Below, piece by piece: positions 37,301-52,300 of a DNA stretch of 64,000 nucleotides. Source of the DNA: Isoperla grammatica (Eukaryota > Arthropoda > Insecta > Plecoptera > Perlodidae); assembly GCA_945910005.1 (NCBI GenBank), contig OX246739.1, forward strand, positions 37,706,608 to 37,770,607, written 5' to 3'. The position numbers were made by a program, and so were the translations under genes. The notes beneath the pieces are model-generated. The model had not been told where the DNA came from. It ran no database searches and worked only from the letters and a program-made list of their open reading frames with translations. Position 1 is the stretch's first letter. Each line of letters begins with the position of its first letter.

Positions 37301-40300
37301 ACGTTATAACTCATGTAAACAACTGCCTCCTTGAAGTATTCTTAATAATATCAACGATATTAAGTTGGACATTTTACAATATCTAGGATGCAGTGACTTT
37401 ACAACAGTGCCTTTTATATACCACTGTTTTCTTCAGAAAATACATTTTGATACAGTATTTACCAAAACGTGTTTAAAATAATGCAATTATTTAACATATT
37501 GTTATTAATTAATGTTGAGCAGTGTTCATTTACTAACAAGAATTAAACGTTGGTTCAGTTAAAGTCTTATGAGAGCAATTATCTATTAAAGAGTGGGATT
37601 TCAGTACTATTTGTATGAATATAAAATTATTGTTTACTGAGATATGACGTCAGAACCTTTTAATCACGAGCAAGATGGCGCAGGTCCGTTTCTGAGCGTG
37701 TTTTGACAGCAATATCTTTGACTTGCTGTTAAAGCGATGTTAATGCACCTTTCGAGCCGAAACCAATTAGTTCCCGTTTATTTTAACTTGAGGTAACCAG
37801 TAAGCAAATAAAAAAAATGTGTGAGCCTTCCCTATTGCTGATCTTATTCTTGCAAGCTAAGTGTGCTAAATGGTAATAACACAACACTAATAAAGTTCAT
37901 AGAGGCCACGAAACTTTGTCGTTATAAGGTACATTTTAGGTAATGTTTAGGTAATTTTTCAACACAACAATCGGTATGCTCTAAAAAGTCAAATATGAAT
38001 TATATTACAGAGAAAGTTCATAGAAACCAATATCTCAAACATTTGGATTTAATCCAATCTAATACTCCACATTAATATTTGGTTCCACTTTCTAAAGACT
38101 AATTAAATAATCTACTGTAATTAGTTCTTGCTATAGTAGTTTTAAGTATTCATTTGTTTTTTAAGAGGCGAACGAAATCTTAAAAACAATTGCGGATCCG
38201 CGATTTGCAACACATTCGTTTATACACTCATATACGTGATATTTAAATAATATGTTATAAACAATTTTACGTTTATTAATAATTTTAAAACGTAGCCTCT
38301 GAGAATAGAATGGTTACGACATTACTGTCAGAAGGAATCGGACTTATTTCAAATTCCCATGTCTCTTCTTAAAAACATGGTGTTTCAGAACTAGATCTAT
38401 TATCTGGTGAATGTGTTTATGAGGTTTTTTCAAAAGAAAAGACAGGAACATTCCCAGCGGTGGTTGGTATAATATATGCACGACATGCAATTCACGTTAT
38501 ATAGCGTACAGTACTTCATATGCATTGTCCGTAATTGTCAATTATTTTTATAGTTTGCTAGAAAACTATGCACAAAAATAATGTCCTTTCTTGTTGCTGA
38601 TAACTCCATTACGCATATTATTGTTTTGCAACTAATGCTTGTGTAACATACTTTGTGTGCATGCATGCATACATACATACATGCCTGTATGACAGTGCTG
38701 CTATGGCTGCCTATGACAGTACTGCTATATCTGCCTATGACAGTGGTGCTATGTCTGCCTATGACAGTGCTACTATGGCTGCCTATGACAGTGCTGCTAT
38801 GGCTGTCTATGCCAGTTCGGCTATGGGCTTCATGACCTTGCTTTATACTTAACATTACTAAATGAATAACTATTTGATTTTCAGATAGTATAGGCCTACT
38901 GTACTGTTCAATATCTGAAACGATAGAATACAAAAAGGAAATTTTATCATTCTAATAATCAGTCTAGTAACCAACCATAATGTGTAATACAAAATTATCG
39001 TTTTTTAAAAGGATGTATCATTCGAAAATATTTCACATGAAAGTACCAATCAAGTATTTCATTAGCTCAAAAGTATTATTTTCTGGAGTCAACGCTAGTA
39101 AAGATAATGGAGGGAATTATAATGGGAAAGCGACAAAAAGTCACATGATGCACGGCTTCGACAGGATTTGTCCTGGATTTGAACAACCGCGGTTATCATA
39201 ACAACGACATAACTGCATTCAGTTTATGCCCTAAATGTTTGGTCTAAAACCGCCCCTTGCACTTGCTATGTCGTTATGTTAAATGTTGACTTCCATTATG
39301 AACAACCAATAACAACTAACAAACCGTTCCTTGGAGATATCTTGGGAAATAGTTGCTAAATATTGACAAATATTTCATCTAAATTAAGACCTATTTCATG
39401 TTTTCACAAATGGCTTTTACATTTTAACGTGCGCGTCTGTATTTGAAAACTTGCCAAATAACTTCCTTTAGTGATTATGAAATGTAAAGAATGCTTATAA
39501 TCATTCAGTTGGGTGAAAGTATTCTTGTAAGTCTAAGAGCAGCTCCGTTCACCTAAAAAAATCCTACATCTAACTTATGTTGACAGCAAAGTCCATTGCA
39601 AACCAACCCATATATTCACGGGAATTCCGATAATTTGCATGCTTGGCACCATCTAACAATTGTGCTGGTGCAAGCTATGCAATGACAATACGTACACATA
39701 CAAAGACTAAAATTGGAAGGTGTTTTTAAATTCTAGTTTAACTTAAAAATCACTATATAACCGTCCCGTTCTATTTCAATGTTTTATAACAGATGCTCAT
39801 TTATAAATGTGTTATTCCATCGTTTCACACGGAATTATGACGTAAGAATAGTGCACCACATCAAATGTGTATGCCGCTTATAGCCACCCGACACTCACTA
39901 TACATAGTTTTAAGTTGCTATCTTTTTTCCGTTTTCTAATCCTTAGTGAAAGGATTATAATATATATATATATATATATATTGTTTCTAGAAAATACTAA
40001 CAATCAATGCCACAGAAAATCTGGTTTTGAAAAGAAAATCGCAAGAATTCCAGAATGTACGTAAAACCTAAATATCATTATCATCATCATCATCATCATC
40101 ATTACACATTGTTGTAAAACTAATACTGGCCTAAAAGCAGGAGATAATACAATAAGAATACATACAACTTATTGTCTACTCACTTATAACAAGGGATGAT
40201 ATTACGCGGCTCAACAAACAAAAAAGGGAGATACACTGCAAATGGAACCCCATAAGCGGTATGACACTGTCATCAATATGTAACCAATGAGCTTGAGCTT

Positions 40301-43300
40301 ACCTTGAGCTTCTTCATACCCCGACACAGCTCGATGACACGCCAGGTGCCAGTGAGGTTCATCGTGACGGCGTCCTTGAGAGTAGCCTCCAACTTGAGCG
40401 TCGCAGCGCAATGGAATACCACAGATACCTCCCTCTGAAGCCGATCTTTGTCTTCATCTCGGAGCCCCAGCTTCTCCTGGCAAATGTCTCCCTCCAAGAC
40501 TATCAGCTTCTTGAGCGCTGCGGGGTTGGTCTTCCTCAGTCGCTCAAACATCTGTAAGGAATAAGGTTCATATAATACTCAGTCAGTGTCCCTCTGAAGA
40601 CGATCCTTGTCTTCATCTCGCAGCCCCAGTTTCTCCTGGCAGATGTCTCCCTCCAAGACCATCAGCTTCTTGAGCGCTGCAGGGTTGGTCTTCCTCAGTC
40701 GCTCAAACATCTGTAAGGAACAAGGTTCAGATAATGCTCAGTCAGTGTCGCTCTGAAGATGATCCTTGTCTTCATCTCGCAGCCCCAGCTTCTCCTGGCA
40801 GATGTCTCCCTCTAAGACTATCAGCTTCTTGAGCGCTGCGGGGTTGGTCTTCCTCAGTCGCTCAAACATCTGTAAGGAATAAGGTTCAGGTAATGCTCAG
40901 TCAGTATCCCTCTGAAGACGATCCATGTCTTCATCTCGCAGCCCCAGCTTCTCCTGGCAGATGTCTCCCTCCAAGACCATCAGCTTCTTGAGCGCTGCGG
41001 GGTTGGTCGTCCTCAGTCGCTCAAACATCTGTAAGGAATAAGGTTCAGATAATGCTCAGTCAGTGTCTGAAGATGATCCATGTCTTCATCTCGCCGCCCC
41101 AGCTTCTCCTGGCAGATGTCACCCTCAGTGATGATTTCAGACATTTTTCCTAGGGGGGGCTGATAAAAATCTGGGGTGTTGCTAAATTAGTAACTCATTT
41201 TATGGCTCTTTTTTGACGCCGTGACAAAAGGCAGGGGCGGAGGGGGTTGCGGTCTTTGTTGATGCCATCCTTTCAGTTTTCGAATATGAGGTGATTCCTA
41301 TTTTCCATTCTTACCTTTACCTAACATCGCTCAAATAAAAAAATAAAATGTTGGACCATTTATGTAGATGAGTTTTTCGTGGAAATCGATTTATTTCCAA
41401 GTCCTATATGAGGAGGAAAAATATACCTCATTTTCTTGTATTTTGCATTTTTTTTTTTTTTTGCAAATTTACATTACTTCATGTGATTTTTTAAATCTGC
41501 TAGGGGGGGGGGGGGGCATTTACAACTGCCGGGGGGGGCTAAGCCCCCCCCGGGATATGCCTGAAATCATCACTGGTCACCCTCCAAGACTATCAGCTTC
41601 TTGAGCGCTGCGGGGTTGGTCTTCCTCAGTCGCTCAAACATCTGTAAGGAATAAGGTTCAGATAATGCTCAGTCAGTGTCTGAAGATGATCCATGTCTTC
41701 ATCTCGCCGCCCCAGCTTCTCCTGGCAGATGTCTCCCTCCAAGACTATCAGCTTCTTGAGCGCTGCGGGGTTGGTCTTCCTCAGTCGCCCAAACAGCTGT
41801 AAGGAATAAGGTCCAGATAATGCTCAGTCAGTATCCCTCTGAAGAGGATCTCTGTCTTCATCTCGCCGCCCCAGCTTCTCCTGGCAGATGTCTCCCTCCA
41901 TGACTATCAGCTTCTTGAGCGCTGCGGGGTTGGTCTTCCTCAGTCGCTCAAACATCTGTAAGGAATAAGGTCCAGATAATGCTCAGTCAGTTCCAGGTCT
42001 ATCAACCGTTCGCGGTGGCTCATGAGGTTGGGGCGCAGGTCCTACGTACGGCACGAAGGGACGTGGGTTCGAATCCTGCACAATTGCCATGGTTTCTATA
42101 ACGGTCCATCATTTTCATTCTTCATCTTTCACGATTAATATATATAGCAGTGAAAAAAAAGAGAAATTAAAACGAATAGCGCATGATTGAAATAATATAG
42201 ACGTAAAACGACAAGAAACAGCATCCAGAACTACCAACTTTTTTTACACAGCGGGTTGACCTTTCTCAGACGCCCAAACATCAGTCTGTAAAAATAAGAG
42301 GAAGCTAAAGAGAACCGCAACATGTGGAAGATATACAGCTTTGTGAGACGTATCATTCCACATTATTTTTCTTGCTGCTCCTGGTGTGTAGTAAATATTT
42401 CATAATATTGGCTCTCAAAGATTGAATGTTATTATTTATCACATTCCATTGGAAATATTTAATTAATTAAATATTGCATTGGAAATATTAAAACAATATT
42501 AGTTAATTAGTGTTAGTGTAATTGTTAGTAATTAACTATAACAATATCGTACCCTCGAGGAAACTCTACAATGTAATTTTGCCTGGATTGTCCGCTGGCA
42601 ATCATTATAATGATGTTGTTATGGTGGCATTCTTTCTATCACTACGTTTATCAGGGCTTTTTAAGTCGATTTAAGGTAGAACGGTTTCCGTAAGTCGATA
42701 CGTTTATCAAGGCGTTGACAATTCGGCGTAAAAAGCAACTTTGATATTCTCCCGACAGATGTCGTCAAATCGTCTTAAAACAATTACAGTAAGGCGGTGC
42801 GCAACATTCAGTAAGCGGTGTTACACACCTACATAACCTATCGCGTTCGCGCCTTGCAATAATTGTCAAATGAGTACACTCAGTTGCCGCTAGGTTGCGG
42901 AAAGATGGCGTCTTAAACCGTTTTAAGTGTTTATCACGTCAAATTAAATCGGTTTACCTGTTCTAAGTCACTTTGGAAAGTGACCTAAAGTTAAACCGTT
43001 CTTAGCTAAATCGATATGTTTACCAACACCATTAAACCGATTCAACCCTTAAAACGATTTACTTAAACCGGTTTAAAGCTCCTGATAAACGTAGTGTATG
43101 TCACTTCTGCTATCCTCTCTCCGAGGAGTCTATTTGCTTGTATAGCGACTCAAAAATGTCACCCATAGCAGGTAATTATTTTATTAGTTAAAATATTATT
43201 CATCACGACTGTATAATGTTTTCAGCATTCACCATCTACTGGAGTACCTATAGTAGAGTACCTATACACATTTCTTATAAAATTCTACAAATCGTTGTAC

Positions 43301-46300
43301 TTGTTCCAACACCACGTATACCTGACTTTTTCAAGATGTCTTGGACTAATCACATATTCTGGTAATACCATGTAAATGATTAACAAAATAGAAACTGCTT
43401 AAACATTCCTTCATTTGGGAGCATTGTTCTGTTATCTTCTAATGTCTACCAAATAATCAATTATTAGCCTAATTAATTAGTTTTATAAACAATACAAAAT
43501 ATTTTAATTGCCCATCAGGAGTAAGGTAATAGTTTAGGATAAAATGGTAGTAAAATCAAGTAACAAAAATAGCATTATTTAACACGTTCTTTTTAGTCGT
43601 TGTTGAACATTTTGAGTTATGGTTGATACGTGGCGCTAGAACTAGGTCAAAGAATACAAGCAAGTTACCCAACATCTAAAAGTACTGTAAGCATTCTTCA
43701 GGAAAGTCGTCTACTGGTGATATCGGTATAATAATACCTCTTTTATACAATCATCCCTAGGAAATCTTATCACTCAAGTGTGCAACAGTTGTAAGTGAAT
43801 CTCACGAAGACATGAGCGATGTTGGGAACGGATGTGTTCATGGTCAGTACATATGATGGCATGCGTGCGTGCAACGAAATGCAACAAAGTGCAAATTGCA
43901 CTGCATCGATCTACATTTGCAGACTTCACTCCGGAAAATAAGACAATAAACACAAAATGTATTGAAGAGAGAAGCATTGTTCATGGCCGTTATATATATT
44001 CAACTCCACCAAGGTTGCTCTAAAAATGTTGGCAAGAGAAGAAGCGGGATATCTCATTATTTATCTGAGAATACAATGAAACATCAACATAACGTAAGTC
44101 TACCTTCCATCCATAAAAATGAAATGTTTTAAGTTTATCTGCAAGATCATTTAAAAACCGGCCAGAAAGAAAAGGATACAAACGTTTGCCATGTTGATTA
44201 TGATTATGAGTGAAGTCACAAATAAACGCAGAACTAAAAATCTGATCTCTGAAATTTTAGCCAGGCAAGGTCTTGTATCGACCAAAAATGATCCTAAAGC
44301 TGTAGCAGACACATTTGTTGACTACTTCAGTAGTATTGGTAAGAAAATGGCAGATGAAATATCGAATAAGACACACCCCAAAAATCCAACTATTACTACA
44401 GACATTCATTACCAACAAAATTCAATATTTCTTAAACCAGTGAGCGAATCTGAAGTAGCTAAGTATATCGATGAGTTAAAGTCAAACTGTGCCTCCGGCA
44501 TTGACCACATACACTCGTCTACACTACAACAAATAAAATCACACATAACAATGCCACTAGCCCACATAATAAATGCAAGTTTTTGTACAGGCACATACCC
44601 AGATTGTTTTAAAACGGCTATTATCACCCTTATATTCAAAACAGGTAATAAATTGCATACAACAAATTATCGCCCTATATCACTACTGAACAACATCTCA
44701 AAGACTCATGAAAAATGTATAAAACATCGCATATATGACTTTCTAGACAAACATAACATTTTATCGCAAAATCAATATGGCTTCCGTACTGGGCGGGGAA
44801 CTAACGACGCCATATTAAAACTAACGACGGATATCCATTCTAGAATTGACGAAAAAGACAAGACCGTGGCTATATTTCTCGACCTAGCTAAAGCCTTTGA
44901 CACCGTCTCCCACCCATTACTACTAAATAAATTAGACAGATACGGAATCAGAGGTAATGCACTAAAACTAATAAGTAGCTACTTAACAAATCGGGAGCAA
45001 TATGTTAAAATTAGCGAAACCCTAAGCAAACCAGAAATTATTGAATACGGAGTCCCTCAAGGTACAGTTCTTGGCCCACTTCTGTTTATCATCTTTATTA
45101 ACGATTTATGCAACATGAAAATTAATGGAATCATAACCACATTTGCTGATGACACCGTATTGCTCTTCTCCAGCTATTCGTGGATCAATGTATACAAGAT
45201 AGCTGAAGCTGAATTAAACAAAATTATGAAATGGCTTGAAAATAACCTTCTAACACTTAACCAAGAAAAAACGTTCTTCATGACCTTTGCACCAAACAAA
45301 GCTGAACAATTAGATCATATTAATTGTAACATAAAATTACACGCGAATGACTGCATAGGTAGGGCCAGACTACATTGTAGTTGCTTTAATCTAACCAAAG
45401 TAAGTTACGCTAAATACTTGGGTATCACAATTGACGAACATTTAAAATGGGACAAGCATATCAATATCGTCACAAAAAAAGTACGAAGCACTCTTCCCAA
45501 ATTCTACTTACTTAGAAATATTCTTTATACAAAAACACTTCAAGTTGTCTACTATGCTATTGTGCAATCTATCATTCAATATGGGATCATTGGCTGGGGA
45601 GGCACATATGACTCGCACATAAATCCACTCTCAATAATACAGAAACATGTTATTAAGGTTATGTTAAAAAAGCCCTTCCTTTACCCGACTAATCTGGTGT
45701 TCTCTGACAGCGGCTTCCTAAATGTAAGAAAAATATATCTGAAATATTTACTTAACCACAGTCACAAAATATTCCATAAGTTAAAAACTGAACCTCATCG
45801 ACATGGAACGCGAAATCAAATACAATACAAATTGAATATTCCTAGAACCCGTCTCCACATGACGCAGAGGCATGCGCTTTTCCTTGGTCCTAAAGCCTAT
45901 AATGATATTTTACCCTTAAACATAAGATCCACTAAATCGGTAGATAAATTCAATTTACTGCTTAACAGATGGTTAATTCAATGTCCAAATGAAACTATAA
46001 ATAACACAATCAACCTTAAAGTAACTAGAAAAGTCGGTTGGTACTCGCATGATTAACAATGGTTTAATGCAAACATGCTTGTTTAAAATACATCCTAGAA
46101 CACTGTATGAATAATTGTTGTACTTTTCATTCTCTAGATAAATTAACAATAAATTAATATAAAAAGTGTATTGGTGTATATGCATGAATAAATCATGAAA
46201 ATTGCTTTTTTAGTATGTTGAGTATAGCTACTAAAAAACAAAAATTGCATTTGGTCTACCATATTAATGTAATTAATAATTAACAATAATGTAACTTCAA

Positions 46301-49300
46301 CCAAAGAAATCGTGAAACAGTAGAAATAAGTAATCCAAAATATTTTCAACTCAAATTCTGTTTTTAGTTTTAGATTAATTTTATATGAATGCTAAAGATG
46401 TAATGAAAGAATATTGTGAATCTTGCATTCTGTTTCTAGTCTTAGGTTAAATTTAAGTAAACATTAATCTAAGTGAAATCATTATTTTTCTATAATATTG
46501 TAAAATTATGTACAACTAACCTAACTAGACTAAATCCATAGCCAGAGGAACTGCTACCCACCCACAAGTGAAATCTTCTGTGGGTAGTAGCCTCGATTAC
46601 CAGTTTAAAGTGTCAATACCTACTGTACCATTCATCCTCACCACCTATTGTATATTGTACTGAACCGATGATAATGTGCAACTATACATCTTCAGTACAT
46701 GTACTGTTATATGACTGTATGTACACAATGATCAAATGGAAATAAAATTGAATTGAATTGAAATTGATATAAATATTACAAACGAAATACGGTTGTTTGC
46801 ATGTTCGAAACTAAAGCAGTATTTCACATCATTTATTGAATGTAATAATAATTGACTGACTGACATTCTACTAAGTGAATCACTTAGTTCTGAGACATTT
46901 TTGTTTTGTGATGAGTAAAAATGAAGTGACAATGTACGTCAGCTCCTGTTTGTCCCCAAAACACTCAATTTGTTACCGGAGTGGTAATTAGCGACCTAAA
47001 ACGAGTGTGTGCGTGATTCAAATGGATCTGCTATATTTTGGTTACTATTGTTCTTTCATTTAGTAACCTTTGTGTGTGTAAATGTACCCATAGTCGAATG
47101 TTGAATTATATGTACTAAGAATAATTTTTGGTTTATTTTAAAATGGTAATGATTGTCAGATTATTATTTTGTGAAAACATTTCGCTAATCCACAAGTAAA
47201 TACAGCACCTTCACATTTCAGGGTAATTGTCTGATTCATTTTAACGGACGTACAGAAGAGAACACACTACTAGACTAAATTGTACGGGGGTTGACAGATA
47301 TCTCCAAACACACCAACTCCTTGAATGGTATATAGTATTGGGGAATTTAAATTGAATAGATAGTTTGAAATTGTAGAAGCCAATACAAAAAAATAAAAAA
47401 AGTACTTCATCGCGTACATTCTAGCCGGCGATGATATCAAATATCAGCACAGTCAAGTAGGTCTATAACAAATTGCTTTTAGAGACTATCTAGAAGAATA
47501 TCTAAAAAAAAAAATAGTATCCAAAACAATGATAACAATAATTGCTGATATTATATAATTTAAAGGATCATGAGATCTTCAAGTCTACTCTACAAATTTG
47601 ACATCGATCATAAAATCCATGACAAATATATACAGGTCTAACTTGTTTTATCCAACTCCGCCTGTGAACGCTTCTTGAACAAACCGTGTTCGATTTGATT
47701 GCAACATACACACACTAACTCGGTTCTGTCTTCATGCAACCTATTATTACAAGTAAGTGACCACTCGAAGCACGAACATCGTGGTAAGATTTGAAATGTC
47801 AACGAGATTGTCAGGCCAAGATCTTAGTTATGCAATAATTGAATCATGACATTATCATCATTACACTAATTGTTGGAGATGGGCACCTGACGCAGCCCTC
47901 TTAATAATAAAATACTATAATTATATATTATATTTTGGTGTATATTTTTGCGCATATAATTTATATCTCTTCTTCCAGTGTGCCTTGATTTATATTTGTT
48001 GCATATTTTCTGGGTTTTGTTTGATATATTTTGTCTTCTATATTAAAACTGGCTAGGTAGATCTGACCGAAACGTTGATTTAATAAAAAACAGTAGTGAA
48101 ATACGTAGATAAATAGAAAAGTATAATTATCTATAATATAACTATAGTAATACTATTCTTTTAGCTCACAGATCCATTGGCCTTGGCTGACAACGATTCC
48201 AAATTCCAAATAAGGTGATACAACAAGCTTTATGCATTGATTAATGATGCGTATAGCCTAACTTCAATCTGAGTGTTTGGAACAAAAAACAATACGTTAT
48301 TGAAATTGCAATTTATATGAAGCCCAATTCACACTTTTCGTTTTCTCAACTCGGTCGTAGAAGGTCGGACTTGATTATGTCCGAGGTGGTATAGCTGCGC
48401 TTGTGCAAACATAATTTGATTTTACTGCTCAGTCTCCATGCACTTATTTTGAACGTCATTATGTGCAGCACCAATGTGCACGGTGCAGAGCTAATTACGG
48501 ATTTATATACGTAAGACTGAACCTGTTTTCAAAACCGGTGAAATGAGAGAGTTCTACTGGATTGTCTGTCTGCAACTAGTTTTAATGCACCTAAAATGCA
48601 ACTCACATAAAGGTGAATATATAAAATATTTCTGTGCCCATAACCATAAAAACTCGTAAATTATACTTGGACAAATTCATGCAGGTAGTTATGAAAATAT
48701 ATCCATGTAGGGTAGTAGGCTATTACGTTTAATTGATAACAGAAGGCGATTTTAGATAATTAATGACAACCCCNNNNNNNNNNNNNNNNNNNNNNNNNNN
48801 NNNNNNNNNNNNNNNNNNNNNNNNNNNNNNNNNNNNNNNNNNNNNNNNNNNNNNNNNNNNNNNNNNNNNNNNNNNNNNNNNNNNNNNNNNNNNNNNNNNN
48901 NNNNNNNNNNNNNNNNNNNNNNNNNNNNNNNNNNNNNNNNNNNNNNNNNNNNNNNNNNNNNNNNNNNNNNNNNAAGACAGATAGTTTTAATGATTCCCGC
49001 CGTGATGAATAGGCAGGCTCAAATATGGCAACATCGCGCCTAATGCATGTTACAACTCGCTGAGGCTGCGAGACCTACTTTTTTCGAAAGTGGTTTCTTA
49101 CGTTTTCAATTATAGATTTGAAATGTGTGTTGTCCATCACATGTAGTTATGTAGTTATAAAACTTAGCAATAGAAGAGGTAAACAATAATAATCACTCAT
49201 CTAACAAGAAAACGACGGCGTGAAACAGATTAGATAATAAATATAGGAACTTAAAAAGCATCTAAAATTCAATGATTGTGTTTTTGAAACAAAATTCATT

Positions 49301-52300
49301 AAGGAAAATATTTTCACGTTTAAGATTAAAATTTGAAAATTGAAATGTTTCAATACACACATTGAAAATTAAAAACTCAAAGGAGCAACTGGAAGATCTA
49401 GAAATCCACCAAATTTTAAAAGTAAATGAAAAAACGCACAAACTATTTGGAAACAGATTTCTTGTCTAATTTCTTTCAAAACCTAATGCGGGGCTTTGAG
49501 AAGCAAGCGCAGTTACCCACTACGTACCTAAGGTTCGTTCCAAAATGTCGCAACTTCTTTCGAACGTTTCTCAACTACGTGCTTGACAAGAGTGTTATAA
49601 TATCTTGGCAAAGTTAAGGATGTGTTTAATATTATTGATACATCCTTTTACCTATTAAAATAATCAGAATGTTTCAGCCAAAGGATAACAAATGTTTGGC
49701 AGAATCTAAGGTATTAGACACTAAAAGTCTAGACACTAAAAGTCTTTTAGACAAGCTTTCTCAGTTTTTAAAATGTACATGACGAAGCATTAAGGCTTAA
49801 TTTATGAAACCTCTTTGGTTGTGGATTACACGCAAGCGTAACGAGAGAGTTTGGTTGTGGTCACTGCACGGTTGAATGGTAAGTCGTCTCGTTCTGGGCC
49901 AACAGTCAAAGAGATAGTCAAGCTTGTGGTACTCCGGCCCGGTCGCGCTGCCCAAGTACCAACACCCAAAACGAAACAATTTCACGAAATCATTTTTTCT
50001 TAGTTTCATATTATTGAACATAATGAAAAGGTTTATGTACACACTTTCGAAATACTTATTAATGGAAATTTCCTGTTTTTTTTTTGTTTTTTTTTTTATT
50101 TAAATTCCAATTACAAAAATCGTTTTCAACTATAAAACAAAATTGATTCTTTAAGAAAAATGCGTTCGAAAAGGAATCGTTTTCATGTTTCAGTGTCACG
50201 CGCTCTGATTGGTCGTGACGTTACGCGTCATGTAGTGAGTATATAGTAAGGGTGGGTGTCATGTCATGCACATATTTGTTGACTGCCAAAGCAAAATTAA
50301 AGTTTTTATTTACATACCTCCGAATACCATTATCAACAGTAATTGCAGGAACTCAATGAACGAATTATTTAAAATATAGGCCTGTAGTATTTTTCAATCA
50401 AAATATAGCCTACATCCCTTGAAATAAATATTATTGCTCGTGAATTAGTATAACGTCTAAGTATGAAAACTGCATCACACATATTTTGATAATCTTGTTC
50501 TATGAGGCTTCGTTCGACCTTCCCGTAAGAAACTCTATTCTTTCAAGAGTATCATACAAAGATTATGCACTTCTATAATCTCACCTTGGAATATTCTTTC
50601 ACGGGCAACAAAACAATTATAGGTACGGAGCACTTATATAAACTATATTAAAACTAGTTATTAATTTTGTTTATGATAATCCAGCTTGCAATTAAACCTC
50701 GCGTTTCTGTCTATCCTTCCTGCCAGGGGCGACCGTGACAAACGCATCTAAAACACTGCTAAATTGCATTTATCTGCAACAAAACAGAAGTCTGTATCGG
50801 CTCACTTGATGTACTTTCCCCGAGACAACCTTGACGACATCTCATTATATGGCCGGTCATTTTGTTGCTATAATTATATACAATAAAGCCAAAATAATTA
50901 TTTTTTTAGCACTGCAAACTTATGTATCATGTCATGTTCGTGTAGAGTAATACTGGAGGCACTGAATGATAAAGAATGGCAACTACTAAACTACTAAGCT
51001 TCGCACGCGCTCTTTTTACTCTAATTAATCTACATTTTCAGTGCCATAAATGGTGAGATGCGAGTATTTCAACAAGAACACATTGTGAGGCGTAGAAAGC
51101 ATGTACGAAAAGTTAACGTGCCATGTATCTTGATTACCAGCAAACAGCAATAGTTTTCATGAGTTTCCCATATCTAGAGTGATATAGAGTATGAGAATAG
51201 AGCGGGGATGGCGAACATTTTAGAGTTGTCTTTAATTCTGGCATGCCAACTTAACATTATTAATTAATGATAATGACGCTTGTACATTCCACTAAGCGCA
51301 AGACTGCTTTTACAATTGTGTGAAATATATATATATTGTGTGGCCATATCATGAGATTAGTCTTCAAGGTTGTCTCGGGGAAAGTACATCAAGTGAGCCG
51401 ATACAAACTACTGTTTTGTTGCAGATAAATGCAATGTAGCAGTGTTTTAGATGCTTTTGTCACGCTCACCCCAGGCAGGAAGGATAGACAGAAACGAGTG
51501 GTTTAATTGCAAGCTGGATTATCATAAACAAAATTAATAACTAGTATTAATATAGTTTATATTATTTAAGAGGAAGGACTACTAGCCAATATTAAAACCC
51601 GCGAAATTAACGTACTTTCGTCATATCTCAATAACGCCACACAATATCGAAACAGTGACACCTACGCATATTTTGGATTCGTGAGAGCTCAATACCAAAT
51701 GTAAAAGATTTCGTAGATTGTAGTAATTATAGTTGTAATTTCTAATTAACTTGTAAATTACTTAAATTAGAAATAATAATTATAATTACTGCAAACTAAT
51801 ATATCTTTTTCGTATGGTATTGAGCTCTCACGAATCCAAAATATGCGTAGGTGTCACTGTTTCGATATTGTGTGGCGTTATTGAGATATGACGAAAATAC
51901 GTTAATTTCGCGGGTTTTAATATTGGCTAGTAGTCCTTCCTCTTAAGTGCTCCGTACCTATAATTGTTTTGTTGCCCGTGAAAGAATATTCCGAGGTGAG
52001 ATTATGATACTGTTGAACGAATGATGTTTTCTACGGGAAGGTCGTAGCCTCATAGATCAAGGTTATCAAAATATGTGTGATGCAAGTTTCATACTTGGCC
52101 GTAAGGTATGTATATTTTAAGATGGAAACTGTTGATTTTCGTTGAAACAGTGTGCATGAGGTGCAGCAGATAAGAATCTGAGGTCAGTATGAGACTAGTT
52201 ACGTTGGTGCTAGACTAATTCCCAAGTCAATGTGATAACGGACTCATCTGGTTTACTATAAGATTTAAGAATACATTACATTATTATAATCTGAAAAAAC

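Noticed and set aside
38538..38933. Repetitive frames (SSTVIG-like or YDSAAM-like)
   Set aside because: A 24-bp minisatellite gives open frames on both strands; no splice or domain support.
40273..41955. Tandem exon 2 copies as assembly artefacts
   Set aside because: Not excluded, but copies differ by single bases and one carries a MITE with a clean target duplication, which argues for real duplication. Long reads would decide.
48045..48095. CTGACCGAAACGTTG as a hammerhead ribozyme core
   Set aside because: GAAAC is present but the CTGATGA core and the stems are not.
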